This document shows positions 15,556-24,552 of a stretch of 64,000 nucleotides of DNA, in pieces. A program made the translations under genes and the position numbers. The notes below the pieces were generated by a model, which saw only the letters and a list, made by a program, of their open reading frames with translations, ran no database searches and was not told the DNA's origin. How positions within the stretch are numbered: position 1 is the first letter of the stretch; each line of letters opens with the position of its first letter. This DNA is from CAYSFW01 sp964620675 (GTDB lineage: Bacteria; Pseudomonadota; Gammaproteobacteria; UWMA-0217), in contig CAZUJU010000003.1 in assembly GCA_964620675.1 (NCBI GenBank), forward strand, positions 1 through 64,000. Reading direction: 5' to 3'.

Positions 15556-17007
15556 ATGACCGGCTTGTCCAAATCGCGGATTCAGGTGTATCGCCAGTGC
15601 CCGAAACGGCTCTGGCTGCGAATCCATCGGCCCGACCTCGGCGGGGAAAGCGCCGGCGCGGCGATGCGGCTGCGCTACGGCACGGCAGTGGGCGAGGTCG
15701 CGCGCAGTCTGTATCCGGGCGGGGTGTTGATCGACACTGACGACCTTTCCACCGCCATGCGCCAAACCGCGCGAGCGCTTGCCGAAGCGCCACGCCCGCT
15801 GTTCGAGGCGACGTTCGAGGCCGAGCGCGTTCTCGTGCGGGTCGACCTATTGCTCCCCGCCGAACGAGGGTTCCGGCTGGTCGAAGTCAAATCATCCACG
15901 CAGGTCAAGGATTACCATCTCGACGATGCCGCGGTGCAAGCCTGGGTCGCGGGCCGCGCCGGCGTCACGCTCGACCGGGTGGAAATCGCCCATCTCGACA
16001 AGACCTTCGTCTATCCGGGCGCGGGCGATTATCGCCGCTTGTTTCATCACGCCGACATCGGCGCCGAGATCGCGCAACGGCTCGACGCCGTACCCGACTG
16101 GATCGCCGGCGCACGCGCCACGCTGGCCGGCCCGGAGCCTGACATCGCGCCCGGCGACCAGTGCGGCGATCCGTTCGAATGCCCGTTTCTCGGCTATTGC
16201 GCCCCGACGCCCGAAGGTGACCCCGGCTACCCGCCCGAGATTCTCCCCTACGGCAAAGCCCTCGCCGCCGAACTGCGCGCCGAAGGCTACCGGGACCTCC
16301 GCGCCGTGCCGCCCGAACGCCTCAGCAAACCGAAACATCAACGCATCTGGCGCGCCTCCATCAGCGGCCGCGCCGAACTCGATCCCGCGGCCGCCGAGAT
16401 CCTCGGCGCGCTCGGCTACCCGCGTTACTACCTCGACTTTGAAACCATCGCCTTCCCCGTACCCGTCTGGCCGGGCGCACGCCCGTATCAGCAAATCCCG
16501 TTTCAATGGTCCTGCCACATCGAAACGCCAAGCCGCCCGCTCGACCACGCCGAATTCCTCGCCACCACCGCCGCCGACCCGCGCCGCGCCTTCAGCGAAA
16601 CCCTGCTCGCAACACTTGGCACCGAAGGCCCGGTGATCGTCTACCACGCCGCGTTCGAACGCACACGCCTGCGCGAACTCGGCGCGCACTTCGACGACCT
16701 CGCCCCCGCGATCGAAAACATCATCGAGCGCCTGCTTGACCTCCTCCCCATCGCCCGCGACCACTACTACCACCCCGACATGCGCGGCTCCTGGTCGATC
16801 AAAGCCGTGCTACCGACCATCGCCCCCGAACTCGCCTACGACGACCTCGACGTCGCCGACGGCCAAATGGCGCAAGACGCCTACGCGGAAATGATTCATC
16901 CGGAAACGGCGGTCGAGCGGAGGGAAGAATTACGGCGGGGTTTGCTGGTGTATTGCGGGCGGGATACGGAGGCGATGGTGAGGGTGTTTGAGTTTTTCGC
17001 GCTCTGA
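15556..17007 (+). CDS. DUF2779 protein: Cas4-like nuclease fold plus RNase H-like domain
   Basis: The product is 483 residues from the ATG at 15556; the longer open frame upstream contains the flanking repeat region and has no protein character. The N-terminal part resembles Cas4/RecB nucleases: 'YRQCPKRLWL', 'VRVDLLL', 'GFRLVEVKSS' and 'FECPFLGYC', giving Cys residues before and after the nuclease core as in Fe-S containing members. The C-terminal part begins 'PRYYLDFETIAFPVP' and continues 'PVIVYHAAFERTRL', a DEDD-like (DnaQ/RNase H fold) exonuclease pattern, ending 'YCGRDTEAMVRV'. It is probably a DNA-processing enzyme of accessory or defence character; its role is unknown. Confidence 0.85.
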   Translation: MTGLSKSRIQVYRQCPKRLWLRIHRPDLGGESAGAAMRLRYGTAVGEVARSLYPGGVLIDTDDLSTAMRQTARALAEAPRPLFEATFEAERVLVRVDLLLPAERGFRLVEVKSSTQVKDYHLDDAAVQAWVAGRAGVTLDRVEIAHLDKTFVYPGAGDYRRLFHHADIGAEIAQRLDAVPDWIAGARATLAGPEPDIAPGDQCGDPFECPFLGYCAPTPEGDPGYPPEILPYGKALAAELRAEGYRDLRAVPPERLSKPKHQRIWRASISGRAELDPAAAEILGALGYPRYYLDFETIAFPVPVWPGARPYQQIPFQWSCHIETPSRPLDHAEFLATTAADPRRAFSETLLATLGTEGPVIVYHAAFERTRLRELGAHFDDLAPAIENIIERLLDLLPIARDHYYHPDMRGSWSIKAVLPTIAPELAYDDLDVADGQMAQDAYAEMIHPETAVERREELRRGLLVYCGRDTEAMVRVFEFFAL

Positions 17008-17071
17008 CCGGAGTCAGATTTTTTGGTGATCTCAATCAACTAGATCTTCACCCGAAACGAAGGATTAAACG

Positions 17072-17281
17072 ATGAAACAGTATTTCAAAGAACGATCGAT
17101 CGAAGTCGTGAAACTCGTCGATTGGTTGGAGCTTGCCGCCAATCATGACCCCGACTACTCAGTTGTATTACCCATGATTCAACGCGGCTTTGTCTGGAAG
17201 CCGTCGCAGATCATCGAGCTCTGGGATTCGCTGTTACACGGCATGCCGACAAGAAACTCACGGTTACACCCCGCACATTAG
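17072..17281 (+). pseudogene. N-terminal fragment of a DUF262 (GmrSD/DndB-like) protein
   Basis: The 69-residue frame reads 'VVLPMIQRGFVWKPSQIIELWDSLLHGMP' in overlapping parts, the conserved start of DUF262 proteins. In these, 'QRGFVW' replaces the common 'QR.Y.W' motif and the domain hydrolyses nucleotides in GmrSD-type restriction systems. The frame ends 10 residues later, whereas the family is normally over 350 residues. Only the start survives, so it is a truncated gene, probably cut by a deletion. Confidence 0.7.
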
Positions 17282-17654
17282 CACTGCTCGGCGCGCGCGA
17301 AGCGCACGGGCGCGGCGTTGTAGGCTTGGGTGATGCGTCGCAGGGCGTATCGCTTCAAGCAGCGGTCGCCGTAGAGGACGACGCGTTTCTGGTTCGAAAA
17401 ACACACTTGCCACGCAGGCCAGGCGAATCGCAAGCGCAGCACCGAACAGCCGCTAAACTCACTTGAACGAAAGAGGTGTGTGAGCGGTGTGTTCGGTCGC
17501 GTCTCGAAACGGATGCCCAAGACTTGGTTGACGCGGGCGTTCCGTTGTGGAGTTTTGTGAATCACCCGCAGCGGTTTGTGGCTCGCGGGGTACGCCGCTT
17601 ACCGGATTACCGGTTCTCACCCTGCCGTGTGCAACGTCAACATCAGGAATTGCC
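17282..17654. other. Gene-free stretch after the DUF262 fragment
   Basis: No supported gene is present. A 95-residue minus-strand frame (17278-17565) contains 'RVVLYGDRCLKRYALRRITQ' but matches no family I recognise and has no ribosome binding site. The last 40 bases are the leader of the next gene. Confidence 0.3.
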
Positions 17655-19274
17655 ATGAAAAAACTCGCGATCGCGCAATGGGACACGTTACCGCCGTTGC
17701 AGGCGACTTACGCCTTGGTGGCGGGGGTGGATCTGGTCATCGTGCGTTGGGAAAACGAGGAACAGGCATCGGTGCTGTACGGTCGTTGCCTGCATCGCGG
17801 CGCGCTTCTGGCGGATGGTTTCATTCGCGGCGAGAACCTGATCTGCGGTTTGCACGATTGGGACTACGGCTATAAATCCGGCATCAGCGCCTACAACAAC
17901 ACGGAACGATTAAATCGGTTTAGCGCTTGGATCGAGGAAGGGCAGCTCTGGGTCGACGAGGACGAAATCCGCGCGTGGGCGACGGAAAATCCGCAACCTT
18001 ACGACCGCGCGCGGTATCAGGGTTTGTATCAGGACGTCCACGGCGCAGCGGAAGAACCGCATGTGCGCTACATCCAGCAGCTTGCGCGCAGCGGATTGGA
18101 CGAGGTCGGGCACCACGGGCGGGTCGCCGCGATGGGCGTGCCGCGGGATGAGCTGCCGAAGTGGGATGACCTTCAGCTACTCACCGCGCAACTGCACCGG
18201 CTGCCGCTGCTCGACGAGGCCGTGGTCGGCACCGAGGTCGTGATTGGCCCCAATGCGCGCAAACCGCTGGTGCTGGCGCGCCCGATTCTGGTCTCCGACA
18301 TGAGCTTCGGCGCGCTGTCCGCCGAGGCCAAGATCGCGCTCGCGACGGGCGCCGAGCTGGCGGGGACCGCGATTTGTTCGGGCGAAGGCGGCGTTTTACC
18401 GGAGGAACAGGCCGCCAACTCGCGCTACTGCTACGAATTGGCGTCGGCGCGGTTCGGTTATTCAATGGCGCGCGTGGTTCAGTCGCGGGCGTTTCATTTC
18501 AAGTGCGGGCAAGGCGCGAAAACCGGCACCGGAGGACACCTGCCCGGCAACAAGGTCATGGGCAAAATCGCGGAAGTGCGCGGGCTGCCGGAGGGAGAAG
18601 CCGCGATCTCACCGGCGCGGTTCCCGGACTGGGATAACCTCGATGCCTATCGGCGCTTTGCCGCCGAGGTGCGGGAGGCGACCGGCGGCATTCCGATCGG
18701 AGTCAAATTGTCCGCGCAGCACATCGAGCGCGACATCGAGGCGGCGTTGTCGATCGGGGTCGATTACATCATTCTCGACGGTCGCGGTGGCGGAACCGGC
18801 GCCGCGCCGCTGCTGTTCCGCGACAACATTTCTGTCCCCACCATTCCGGCGCTGGCGCGTGCGCGGCGCTATCTCGACAAAAGCGGTCGCCGCGACGTCA
18901 CGCTGGTGATCACCGGGGGCTTGCGCCTGCCCGAGGATTTCATCAAGGCGATGGCGCTCGGGGCGGACGCGATCGCGGTCTCCAACGCCGCGTTGCAGGC
19001 GATCGGTTGCCTCGGCATGCGCGCCTGCCACACCAACAACTGCCCGGTCGGCATCGCCACCCAAAAGCCCCATCTGCGCCAACGTTTGCGAATCGAAACC
19101 GCCGCGCACCAGCTCGACAATTTCCTGCGCGCCGCGACCCAACTCATGCAGGTGATGGCGCGCGCCTGCGGACACACCCACCTGAATCAGCTTTGCCCGG
19201 ATGACCTGACGACCTGGCGCCGCGAAATGGCGGATCTCGCCGGCGTGCGCTATGCGGGGGTGGCGTTGGATTGA
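17655..19274 (+). CDS. Rieske domain fused to FMN-binding glutamate synthase-like domain
   Basis: The product is 539 residues from the ATG at 17655. An N-terminal Rieske [2Fe-2S] domain shows 'RCLHRG' (Cys45, His47) and 'CGLHDWDYG' (Cys64, His67), the CxH-CxxH ligands. The rest is a GltB-type FMN-binding (beta/alpha)8 barrel with 'DMSFGALSAEAKIALA', 'GEGGVLPEE', 'KCGQGAKTGTGGHLPG', 'DGRGGGTGAAPLLF' and 'GCLGMRACHTNNCPVGIATQ', the last holding the three cysteines of the [3Fe-4S] cluster. It lacks the glutaminase domain of GltB. The Rieske centre could feed electrons to FMN. The substrate is not known; it is a monocistronic gene. Confidence 0.88.
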   Translation: MKKLAIAQWDTLPPLQATYALVAGVDLVIVRWENEEQASVLYGRCLHRGALLADGFIRGENLICGLHDWDYGYKSGISAYNNTERLNRFSAWIEEGQLWVDEDEIRAWATENPQPYDRARYQGLYQDVHGAAEEPHVRYIQQLARSGLDEVGHHGRVAAMGVPRDELPKWDDLQLLTAQLHRLPLLDEAVVGTEVVIGPNARKPLVLARPILVSDMSFGALSAEAKIALATGAELAGTAICSGEGGVLPEEQAANSRYCYELASARFGYSMARVVQSRAFHFKCGQGAKTGTGGHLPGNKVMGKIAEVRGLPEGEAAISPARFPDWDNLDAYRRFAAEVREATGGIPIGVKLSAQHIERDIEAALSIGVDYIILDGRGGGTGAAPLLFRDNISVPTIPALARARRYLDKSGRRDVTLVITGGLRLPEDFIKAMALGADAIAVSNAALQAIGCLGMRACHTNNCPVGIATQKPHLRQRLRIETAAHQLDNFLRAATQLMQVMARACGHTHLNQLCPDDLTTWRREMADLAGVRYAGVALD

Positions 19275-19404
19275 CGTGGTCCCGTTCTGCCATGTTTGAC
19301 ATATTGGGCGTAAAAGCCAGTTGGTCGAGGCCCTCTTTTCGTAAGCTGCGGGTACGCCAAGAAGGGCAACGGTCGGTGTCCGCCCGCGTCATTCGCGTTC
19401 GCCT

Positions 19405-19425
19405 CCGGTTCCGCCACGGAACCGG
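19405..19425. terminator. Stem-loop downstream of lpxB
   Basis: An 8-bp perfect stem (ccggttcc / ggaaccgg) with a 5-base loop lies just after the lpxB stop on the minus strand. No T-run follows in either direction, so termination is only possible. Confidence 0.3.
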
Positions 19426-19430
19426 TTCGC

Positions 19431-20606
19431 TCACCCGGTGACCGGCGCGCGATTCAGCAGGTCGAGCGCGAGTGCGGCGACACGTTTTGAGCCTTGATCG
19501 TCGCCGAGTTTTTCCCGCACCGCGGCGAGTCCGGCGTGGATTTCGGCACGGTAGGCGTTGTCTTCGAGCAAGCGGAGCAGTTCGGGGGCGATCGCGTCGG
19601 CGGTGGCGCCGTGTTGTACGAATTCCTGCACGATGCGCCGACCGGCGACGATGTTGACGAGGCCGATATCGGGGATTTTGATCAGGCGGCGCAGGATGGC
19701 GTAGCTGAGCGGGGCGACTTGGTAGGCGAGGGCCATTGGGACGTCCATCAACGCGGTTTCGAGCGTGGCGGTGCCGGAGGCGGTGAGGATCGCAGCGCAG
19801 AGTTGCATGGCGTCGTAGCTGGCGCCGTGGGCGAGCTGAATGGGCGGTTCTGGCGGCAATAGTCCGCTCACCCACGCGCGATCGAGGCCGGGGGCGACGG
19901 GTACCACGAACTGGAGTTGCGGTCTTAGCGCGTGCAGGCGTGCGGCGGTGGCGGCGAACAGCGGCAGCAGGCGGCTGACTTCGCTGCGCCGGCTGCCGGG
20001 TAGCAGGCCAACCACGGGACGCGTCGGATCGAGCCCGAATTCGGCGTAGCAGGCGGCTTTGTCGCGGGTGGGTTTGACGTGCCCGACCAGCGGATTGCCG
20101 ACATAGCGCACCGGGATGCCATGCCGTTCGTAGAATTTGACCTCGAACGGGAAGATCACCGCCATCATGTCGACGCGCGCGCCGATACGTTTGACCCGAT
20201 GTTCGCGCCAGGCCCAGACCTGCGGACTGACGTAGAACAGCACCGGCACGCCGAGTCGTTTCGCAGTCGCGGCGAGTTTGAGATTGAATTCGACGTAATC
20301 GACCAAGATCAGCAATTGCGGGCGTGTGCGTGCCAGCTCATCTTCGAGGGTGCGCAGCGCGCGCCGGATCTGCGGGTAATGCCGCAGCACTTCGACGATG
20401 CCGACGACCGCCAGGTCGCGATTGTCGATCAGGATTTCGACCCCGGCGGCGCGCTGCGCCTCGCCGCCCATGGCGCGGAGTTGCACGGTGGGGCAGAGGG
20501 TGCGCAATTCGCGCGCGAGGTTGGCGGCGTGCATGTCGCCGGAGGCTTCCCCGGCGACCAACAGGACGCGCGGCGTGGCTTCAGCCCAGCGCGGCGCGGA
20601 TGACAT
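19431..20606 (-). CDS. lpxB: Lipid-A-disaccharide synthase
   Basis: The 391-residue GT19 glycosyltransferase condenses UDP-2,3-diacylglucosamine with lipid X to form the lipid A disaccharide at the inner membrane. The N-terminal 'VLLVAGEASGDMHAANLARELR' (in overlapping parts), 'FYVSPQVWAWREHRVKRI', 'VRYVGNPLVGHVKP', 'GLLPGSRRSEVSRLLP' and 'SGTATLETALMDVPMALAYQ' are standard LpxB motifs. Length is normal. Its start overlaps the 3' end of the aminotransferase gene by 26 bases, placing it in one operon with the two sugar-modifying genes upstream. In many gammaproteobacteria lpxB precedes rnhB; here rnhB is on the other strand 3 kb away. Confidence 0.95.
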   Translation of the reverse strand: MSSAPRWAEATPRVLLVAGEASGDMHAANLARELRTLCPTVQLRAMGGEAQRAAGVEILIDNRDLAVVGIVEVLRHYPQIRRALRTLEDELARTRPQLLILVDYVEFNLKLAATAKRLGVPVLFYVSPQVWAWREHRVKRIGARVDMMAVIFPFEVKFYERHGIPVRYVGNPLVGHVKPTRDKAACYAEFGLDPTRPVVGLLPGSRRSEVSRLLPLFAATAARLHALRPQLQFVVPVAPGLDRAWVSGLLPPEPPIQLAHGASYDAMQLCAAILTASGTATLETALMDVPMALAYQVAPLSYAILRRLIKIPDIGLVNIVAGRRIVQEFVQHGATADAIAPELLRLLEDNAYRAEIHAGLAAVREKLGDDQGSKRVAALALDLLNRAPVTG

Positions 20607-21678
20607 CCGTCACCTGGACGATCTGCGCGTCGCTCATCTCAGGGAAGATCGGCAGCGAGAAGCAATCGGCGGCAACCGCTTCTGAAACTGGCAGACTGAC
20701 GCCGGCGTAGTCTTCGGCGAAGACCTTTTGCCGGTGCAACGGAATCGGGTAATAGACCGCGTTGGCGATGCCGGCCGCGGTGAGGGCTTGCAGCACGGCG
20801 TCGCGATGCGGCGAACGCAGTGTGTATTGATGAAATACGTGGCGGCCGAGTCCGTCCTCGTGCGGCAGGGCGACGCCGGTGTCCGCGAGCAGTTCGTTGT
20901 AGCGGTGTGCGACGCGACGGCGCTGGTCGTTGTAGGCGTCGATGTGTTTCAGTTTGACCCGCAGGATCGCGGCCTGGATCTCGTCGAGGCGGCTGTTGTA
21001 ACCGATTTCGTCGTGGTGATAGCGGACCCGGCTGCCATGATTGCGGAGGCTTTTGAGGTGGTCGGCGACGGTGTCCGAGGTGGTGCTGACCAGGCCGCCG
21101 TCGCCGTAGCAGCCGAGGTTTTTGCTCGGAAAAAAACTGAAACAACCCGCGACGCCGAAGCTGCCGGTTTGGCGCCCGTCGAGGCTGGCGCCGAACGACT
21201 GCGCGCAATCCTCGATCAAGCGCAGGTTATGGCGGTCGGCGAGCGCGGCCAGCGCCGACAGGTCGGCCGGCTGGCCGAACAGGTGCACTGGCATCAGGGC
21301 CTTGGTGCGCGGGGTGATCGCGGCCGCGACGAGCGCCGGGTTGAGGTTGTAGGTGTGCGCGTCGATATCGACGAAGACCGGTTGGGCACCGACATAGCGA
21401 ATGGCCTCGGCAGTCGCGATAAAAGTGAAGGGCGGCGTGATCACTTCGTCGCCGGGGCCGATGCCGGCGGCGCGCAACGCAAGGTGCAGCGCCTCGGTGC
21501 CGTTGGCGCAGCTGATCGCATGCCGCACGCCGAGATAAGCGGCGATTTCGTCTTCCAGCGCGCGCACGTTGGGACCGAGGATGAACGCGGTGCTCTCGAG
21601 CACGCCGGCGATCGCCTGGTCGATTTCGGCCTTCAATTGGTGATACTGGATCTTCAGATCCACCATCGGGATGCTCAT
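20581..21678 (-). CDS. gnnB: DegT/DnrJ-type sugar aminotransferase, probable UDP-GlcNAc3N transaminase
   Basis: The 365-residue PLP enzyme of the DegT/DnrJ/EryC1 family has 'CANGTEALHLALRA', 'VITPPFTFIATAEA', 'IEDCAQSFGA' and the PLP lysine in 'FFPSKNLGCYGDGG' (Lys186). Its position between an NAD-dependent Gfo/Idh/MocA oxidoreductase and lpxB matches the gnnA-gnnB pair of Acidithiobacillus and Leptospira. There the 3-keto sugar nucleotide made by GnnA is transaminated to UDP-GlcNAc3N, which gives lipid A with amide-linked primary chains. The family also includes WbpE/WlbC-type enzymes for O-antigen sugars, so the specific call rests on context. Confidence 0.82.
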   Translation of the reverse strand: MSIPMVDLKIQYHQLKAEIDQAIAGVLESTAFILGPNVRALEDEIAAYLGVRHAISCANGTEALHLALRAAGIGPGDEVITPPFTFIATAEAIRYVGAQPVFVDIDAHTYNLNPALVAAAITPRTKALMPVHLFGQPADLSALAALADRHNLRLIEDCAQSFGASLDGRQTGSFGVAGCFSFFPSKNLGCYGDGGLVSTTSDTVADHLKSLRNHGSRVRYHHDEIGYNSRLDEIQAAILRVKLKHIDAYNDQRRRVAHRYNELLADTGVALPHEDGLGRHVFHQYTLRSPHRDAVLQALTAAGIANAVYYPIPLHRQKVFAEDYAGVSLPVSEAVAADCFSLPIFPEMSDAQIVQVTDVIRAALG

Positions 21679-21696
21679 CGGGGAATTCCTGGGTAA

Positions 21697-22650
21697 TTAA
21701 GCGCCGAGCGCGGGGGCGGCGGGGAACAGGGCATTGATGCGCAGCGCGGTCGCCAGCGCGCGCCGACCGTCCTCGCCACTCACCAGCGGAGTTTCGCCGA
21801 CGCGGATCACGCGTAGGAAATCCTTGATCTCCTCGCGCAACGCGTCGCTTACGCCGCAGTTGATTTTTTCGTGCGAAATATTAGGAATGCCGGGAAACAT
21901 CTCGCCCTGACCTTTCTGGTAGACATCGAGCGCCTTGTCCTGAAAATCGAGCGTGACGTAGGCGTCCTTCATGAACAGGCGCATTTTGCGCTCGGATTTC
22001 TGGCTGACCCGGCTCGACGTGACGTTGGCGACGCAGCCGTTGGCGAATTCGAGCCGGGCGTTGGCGATGTCGACGGCGTCCGACAGCACCGAGGCGCCGC
22101 TGGCGCGGATGTCGGCCACGTCCGACTTGACCAGGTCGAGGATGATGTCGATGTCGTGGATCATGAGGTCGAGCACCACGTTGACGTCGGTCGCGCGCGG
22201 TTTGAACGAGGCCAGCCGATGCGATTCGACGAACAGCGGCGCTTGTGCGAGGCGGGTGTTGAGCGCCCGCACCGCCGCGTTGTAGCGCTCGAGGTGGCCG
22301 ATCTGCAAGGTACAACGGTGGGCGGTCGCGAGTGCGATCAGTTCGTCGGCCTCCGCCAGCGTGGTGGTGATTGGCTTTTCCAGCAGCACATGGATGCCGC
22401 GTTGCAGGCAGGCGCTGGCGATGGCGTGGTGGGTCACCGTCGGCGTGACGATGCTGACGGCATCGACCTCGTCGAGGATCGCGCTGTAGTCCGTTTCGGC
22501 GCGGCAACCGAGTTCGCCGGCGATCTCCGCCGCGCGTTCGGCGTCCGCGTCCACCACGGCAACCAGCGTTGCCTCAGGCAGCGCCGAGTATTTCTGCGCG
22601 TGGAATTTGCCAAGGTAGCCGGTACCGATCACGGCGCAGCGGGTATTCAT
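21697..22650 (-). CDS. gnnA: Gfo/Idh/MocA oxidoreductase, probable UDP-GlcNAc 3-dehydrogenase
   Basis: The product is 317 residues from the ATG at 22650, where the Rossmann start 'CAVIGTGYLGKFHAQKY' sits at the N-terminus; the frame upstream is not protein-like. 'HVLLEKPITTTLAEADEL' holds the conserved EKP catalytic lysine, and 'GHLERYNAAVRAL' and 'LDLMIHDIDIILDL' are typical of this family. It lies 18 bases upstream of the aminotransferase, with lpxB next. In Acidithiobacillus ferrooxidans GnnA oxidises the 3-hydroxyl of UDP-GlcNAc, and context suggests the same here. lpxA, its usual partner there, is not in the window. Confidence 0.8.
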   Translation of the reverse strand: MNTRCAVIGTGYLGKFHAQKYSALPEATLVAVVDADAERAAEIAGELGCRAETDYSAILDEVDAVSIVTPTVTHHAIASACLQRGIHVLLEKPITTTLAEADELIALATAHRCTLQIGHLERYNAAVRALNTRLAQAPLFVESHRLASFKPRATDVNVVLDLMIHDIDIILDLVKSDVADIRASGASVLSDAVDIANARLEFANGCVANVTSSRVSQKSERKMRLFMKDAYVTLDFQDKALDVYQKGQGEMFPGIPNISHEKINCGVSDALREEIKDFLRVIRVGETPLVSGEDGRRALATALRINALFPAAPALGA

Positions 22651-22782
22651 GGGATGCAAGCTGTTTGAATGGTCAAAGCGGTCGAACGGACCGGAGTCTA
22701 CCACACCCGCAGCGGGTGACGGCGCGGCGCGCGGCAAGCTGAGGTGACGCGGCAGGCCGCGCTTCGTTGTGGCGCGCGGATG

Positions 22783-23340
22783 CTAGAACCCTTCCAGCGC
22801 CTTGATATCGAGCGCGTTAAAATAGGCTTCCTTGTCTTCGATCGAGGCGTCGCCGGAGATCTGCACCAGCACTTTGCCGATCATCGAGGTCATTTCGCCG
22901 TCGCTGTCGATCATCACCTTTTGCCGGTTGATTCGCTTTTGCGTGCCTGCGGCGCCCATCAGCGAAGGGTTGTTGAACATGCCGGCGACCGCCGCCATCA
23001 TCGGATTGTCGGCCATGAGCTGAATGTTCAGATTCTTCTCGCCCTTGCTGTATTCAGCCGAAGCCATCGTGCCGCCACCAAACATGCCCGCGCCGAGCGC
23101 CTGGGTGTCCCCATCCTTTCGCGCCCAGCCCGCGAGTTCCTTCGGCAGCAGCCGCGACAGGCCGGTCGCCTTCTGTTTGGCAAGCAACTGACTGGCATAG
23201 TCGAGATCCTCCTTGGCGACGACGAAATCGCCGTCCTTATAGGCCTTGAGCGCCGAATTGATGGTGTCGACGATCTCGTCGGCGTGGGCCGGTCCGGCCA
23301 GGGTTGCCGAGAGTAGCAGGGGTAGCAACAGTGTTTTCAT
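22783..23340 (-). CDS. Periplasmic protein of unknown function
   Basis: The product is 185 residues from the ATG at 23340, which begins a clean Sec signal peptide ('LLLPLLLSATLAGPAHA', cleavage near residue 21). The mature part is helical at first ('DEIVDTINSALKAYKDGDF', 'LDYASQLLAKQ') and then shows a beta-rich C-terminal half with 'MMAAVAGMFNNPSLMGAAG'. Similar small secreted proteins occur in proteobacteria without known function. It is in the same orientation as, and 132 bases upstream of, gnnA. No stem-loop is visible between them. Confidence 0.65.
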   Translation of the reverse strand: MKTLLLPLLLSATLAGPAHADEIVDTINSALKAYKDGDFVVAKEDLDYASQLLAKQKATGLSRLLPKELAGWARKDGDTQALGAGMFGGGTMASAEYSKGEKNLNIQLMADNPMMAAVAGMFNNPSLMGAAGTQKRINRQKVMIDSDGEMTSMIGKVLVQISGDASIEDKEAYFNALDIKALEGF

Positions 23341-23849
23341 GGCGTCCTCGTGGTTAAGTTTTGGATTCCGTAAAGCCCAAATCATCGCGGGATATTTTCG
23401 CGCCTTAATCCCCCTCGGCGCAACGCCGCTCGGTGAGCGGAGGCGACGCGGCGCGACGGATCGTGCGTTGCGTCCGATAGGCTCGCGCGTGACCAAATTA
23501 CGCATCGCGACACGCAGGCTTCTGCCTGTGCGGACTTGGTGACCATTCTCTGTGCCCCAAGTTCAATAGATATTCTGCTTGCGTTTCCCTTACGAGTGGA
23601 TGACTGAAGGTCCGGTTTCCGCATGAATCAGCAGATTTACGATACGAATGCAGTGGGCAAAGCTACTTGAGGTGGGATCACAATCTCGACGGCGTCGGCG
23701 GCCAGCCTGGGCCGGGAGGCGTGGATGGCGTCCGGTCGCAGGACCCACCGGGTTCGGATATTAGGATCGGAGTGGGGCTAAACCTTATGTCCTGTGGCCC
23801 GCAGTCCGTGTGATAGCCTCGTCAGGTTTTCACTAGAGTCGTTTACACC
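23341..23849. other. Intergenic region between the periplasmic protein gene and rnhB
   Basis: The two flanking genes diverge, so both promoters should lie in these 509 bases. I could not assign a convincing -35/-10 pair. Readings on both strands are short and lack family resemblance. Confidence 0.3.
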
Positions 23850-24461
23850 ATGACGAATATTTGGATTGCAGGCGTGGACGAAGCAGGCCGCGGGCCGTTG
23901 GCGGGGCCGGTGGTCGCGGCGGCGGTGATCCTCGACCCGGCCCGACCGATCGCGGGTTTGCGCGATTCGAAGCAGCTCTCCGAGCGCCAGCGTGAGGTCT
24001 TGTTCGGGTTGATCACCGAGCGCGCGCTGGCGTGGAGCCTCGGGCGCGCGGAGGCGAGCGAAATCGATGCGATCAATATCCTCCAGGCGACGATGCGGGC
24101 GATGCAGCGCGCGGTGGCGGGTCTGAGCGTGCGCCCGGCGTTGGTGCAGGTCGATGGCAACCGTTGTCCGCGGTTCGATATTCCAACCGAGGCGATTGTT
24201 AAAGGCGACAGCAAGGTGGTGGCGATTTCCGCGGCGTCGATCCTGGCCAAGGTGACGCGAGATCGCGAAATGCAACTGTTGCACCAGCGCTACCCCGAGT
24301 ACGGATTTAATCAGCATAAAGGTTATCCAACCGCGGCACACCGTGCGCGCCTGCGCGAGTTCGGCGCGGCCGAATGCCACCGTCGGAGCTTTCGGCCGGT
24401 GGCGGAGGCTTTGGCGGAAGGCGGCGAACGGTCTGCGCCGGATACCGTCAGCCGGTCATGA
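23850..24461 (+). CDS. rnhB: Ribonuclease HII
   Basis: The 203-residue enzyme nicks RNA-DNA hybrids at embedded ribonucleotides. Catalytic residues are visible: 'GVDEAGRGPLAGPVVAAAV' (Asp10, Glu11), 'LRDSKQLSERQRE', 'VDGNRCPRF' (the third acidic residue) and 'DSKVVAISAASILAKVTRDR'. 'YGFNQHKGYPTAAH' is typical of the C-terminal part. The length is normal for bacterial RNase HII. The gene is not next to lpxB, its common neighbour, though that gene is within 4 kb on the opposite strand. Confidence 0.97.
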   Translation: MTNIWIAGVDEAGRGPLAGPVVAAAVILDPARPIAGLRDSKQLSERQREVLFGLITERALAWSLGRAEASEIDAINILQATMRAMQRAVAGLSVRPALVQVDGNRCPRFDIPTEAIVKGDSKVVAISAASILAKVTRDREMQLLHQRYPEYGFNQHKGYPTAAHRARLREFGAAECHRRSFRPVAEALAEGGERSAPDTVSRS

Positions 24462-24552
24462 ATCGCCAGGAATGCCCCGATTACGTCAAAATCGCCTGCG
24501 GGGCGTGTGCTATAGAACCAGTGTCGAGGCTGAAATCTGTGAGGAGGTTGTC

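Noticed and set aside
17278..17565. A 95-codon minus-strand gene after the DUF262 fragment.
   Set aside because: It has no ribosome binding site, no family resemblance and atypical composition.
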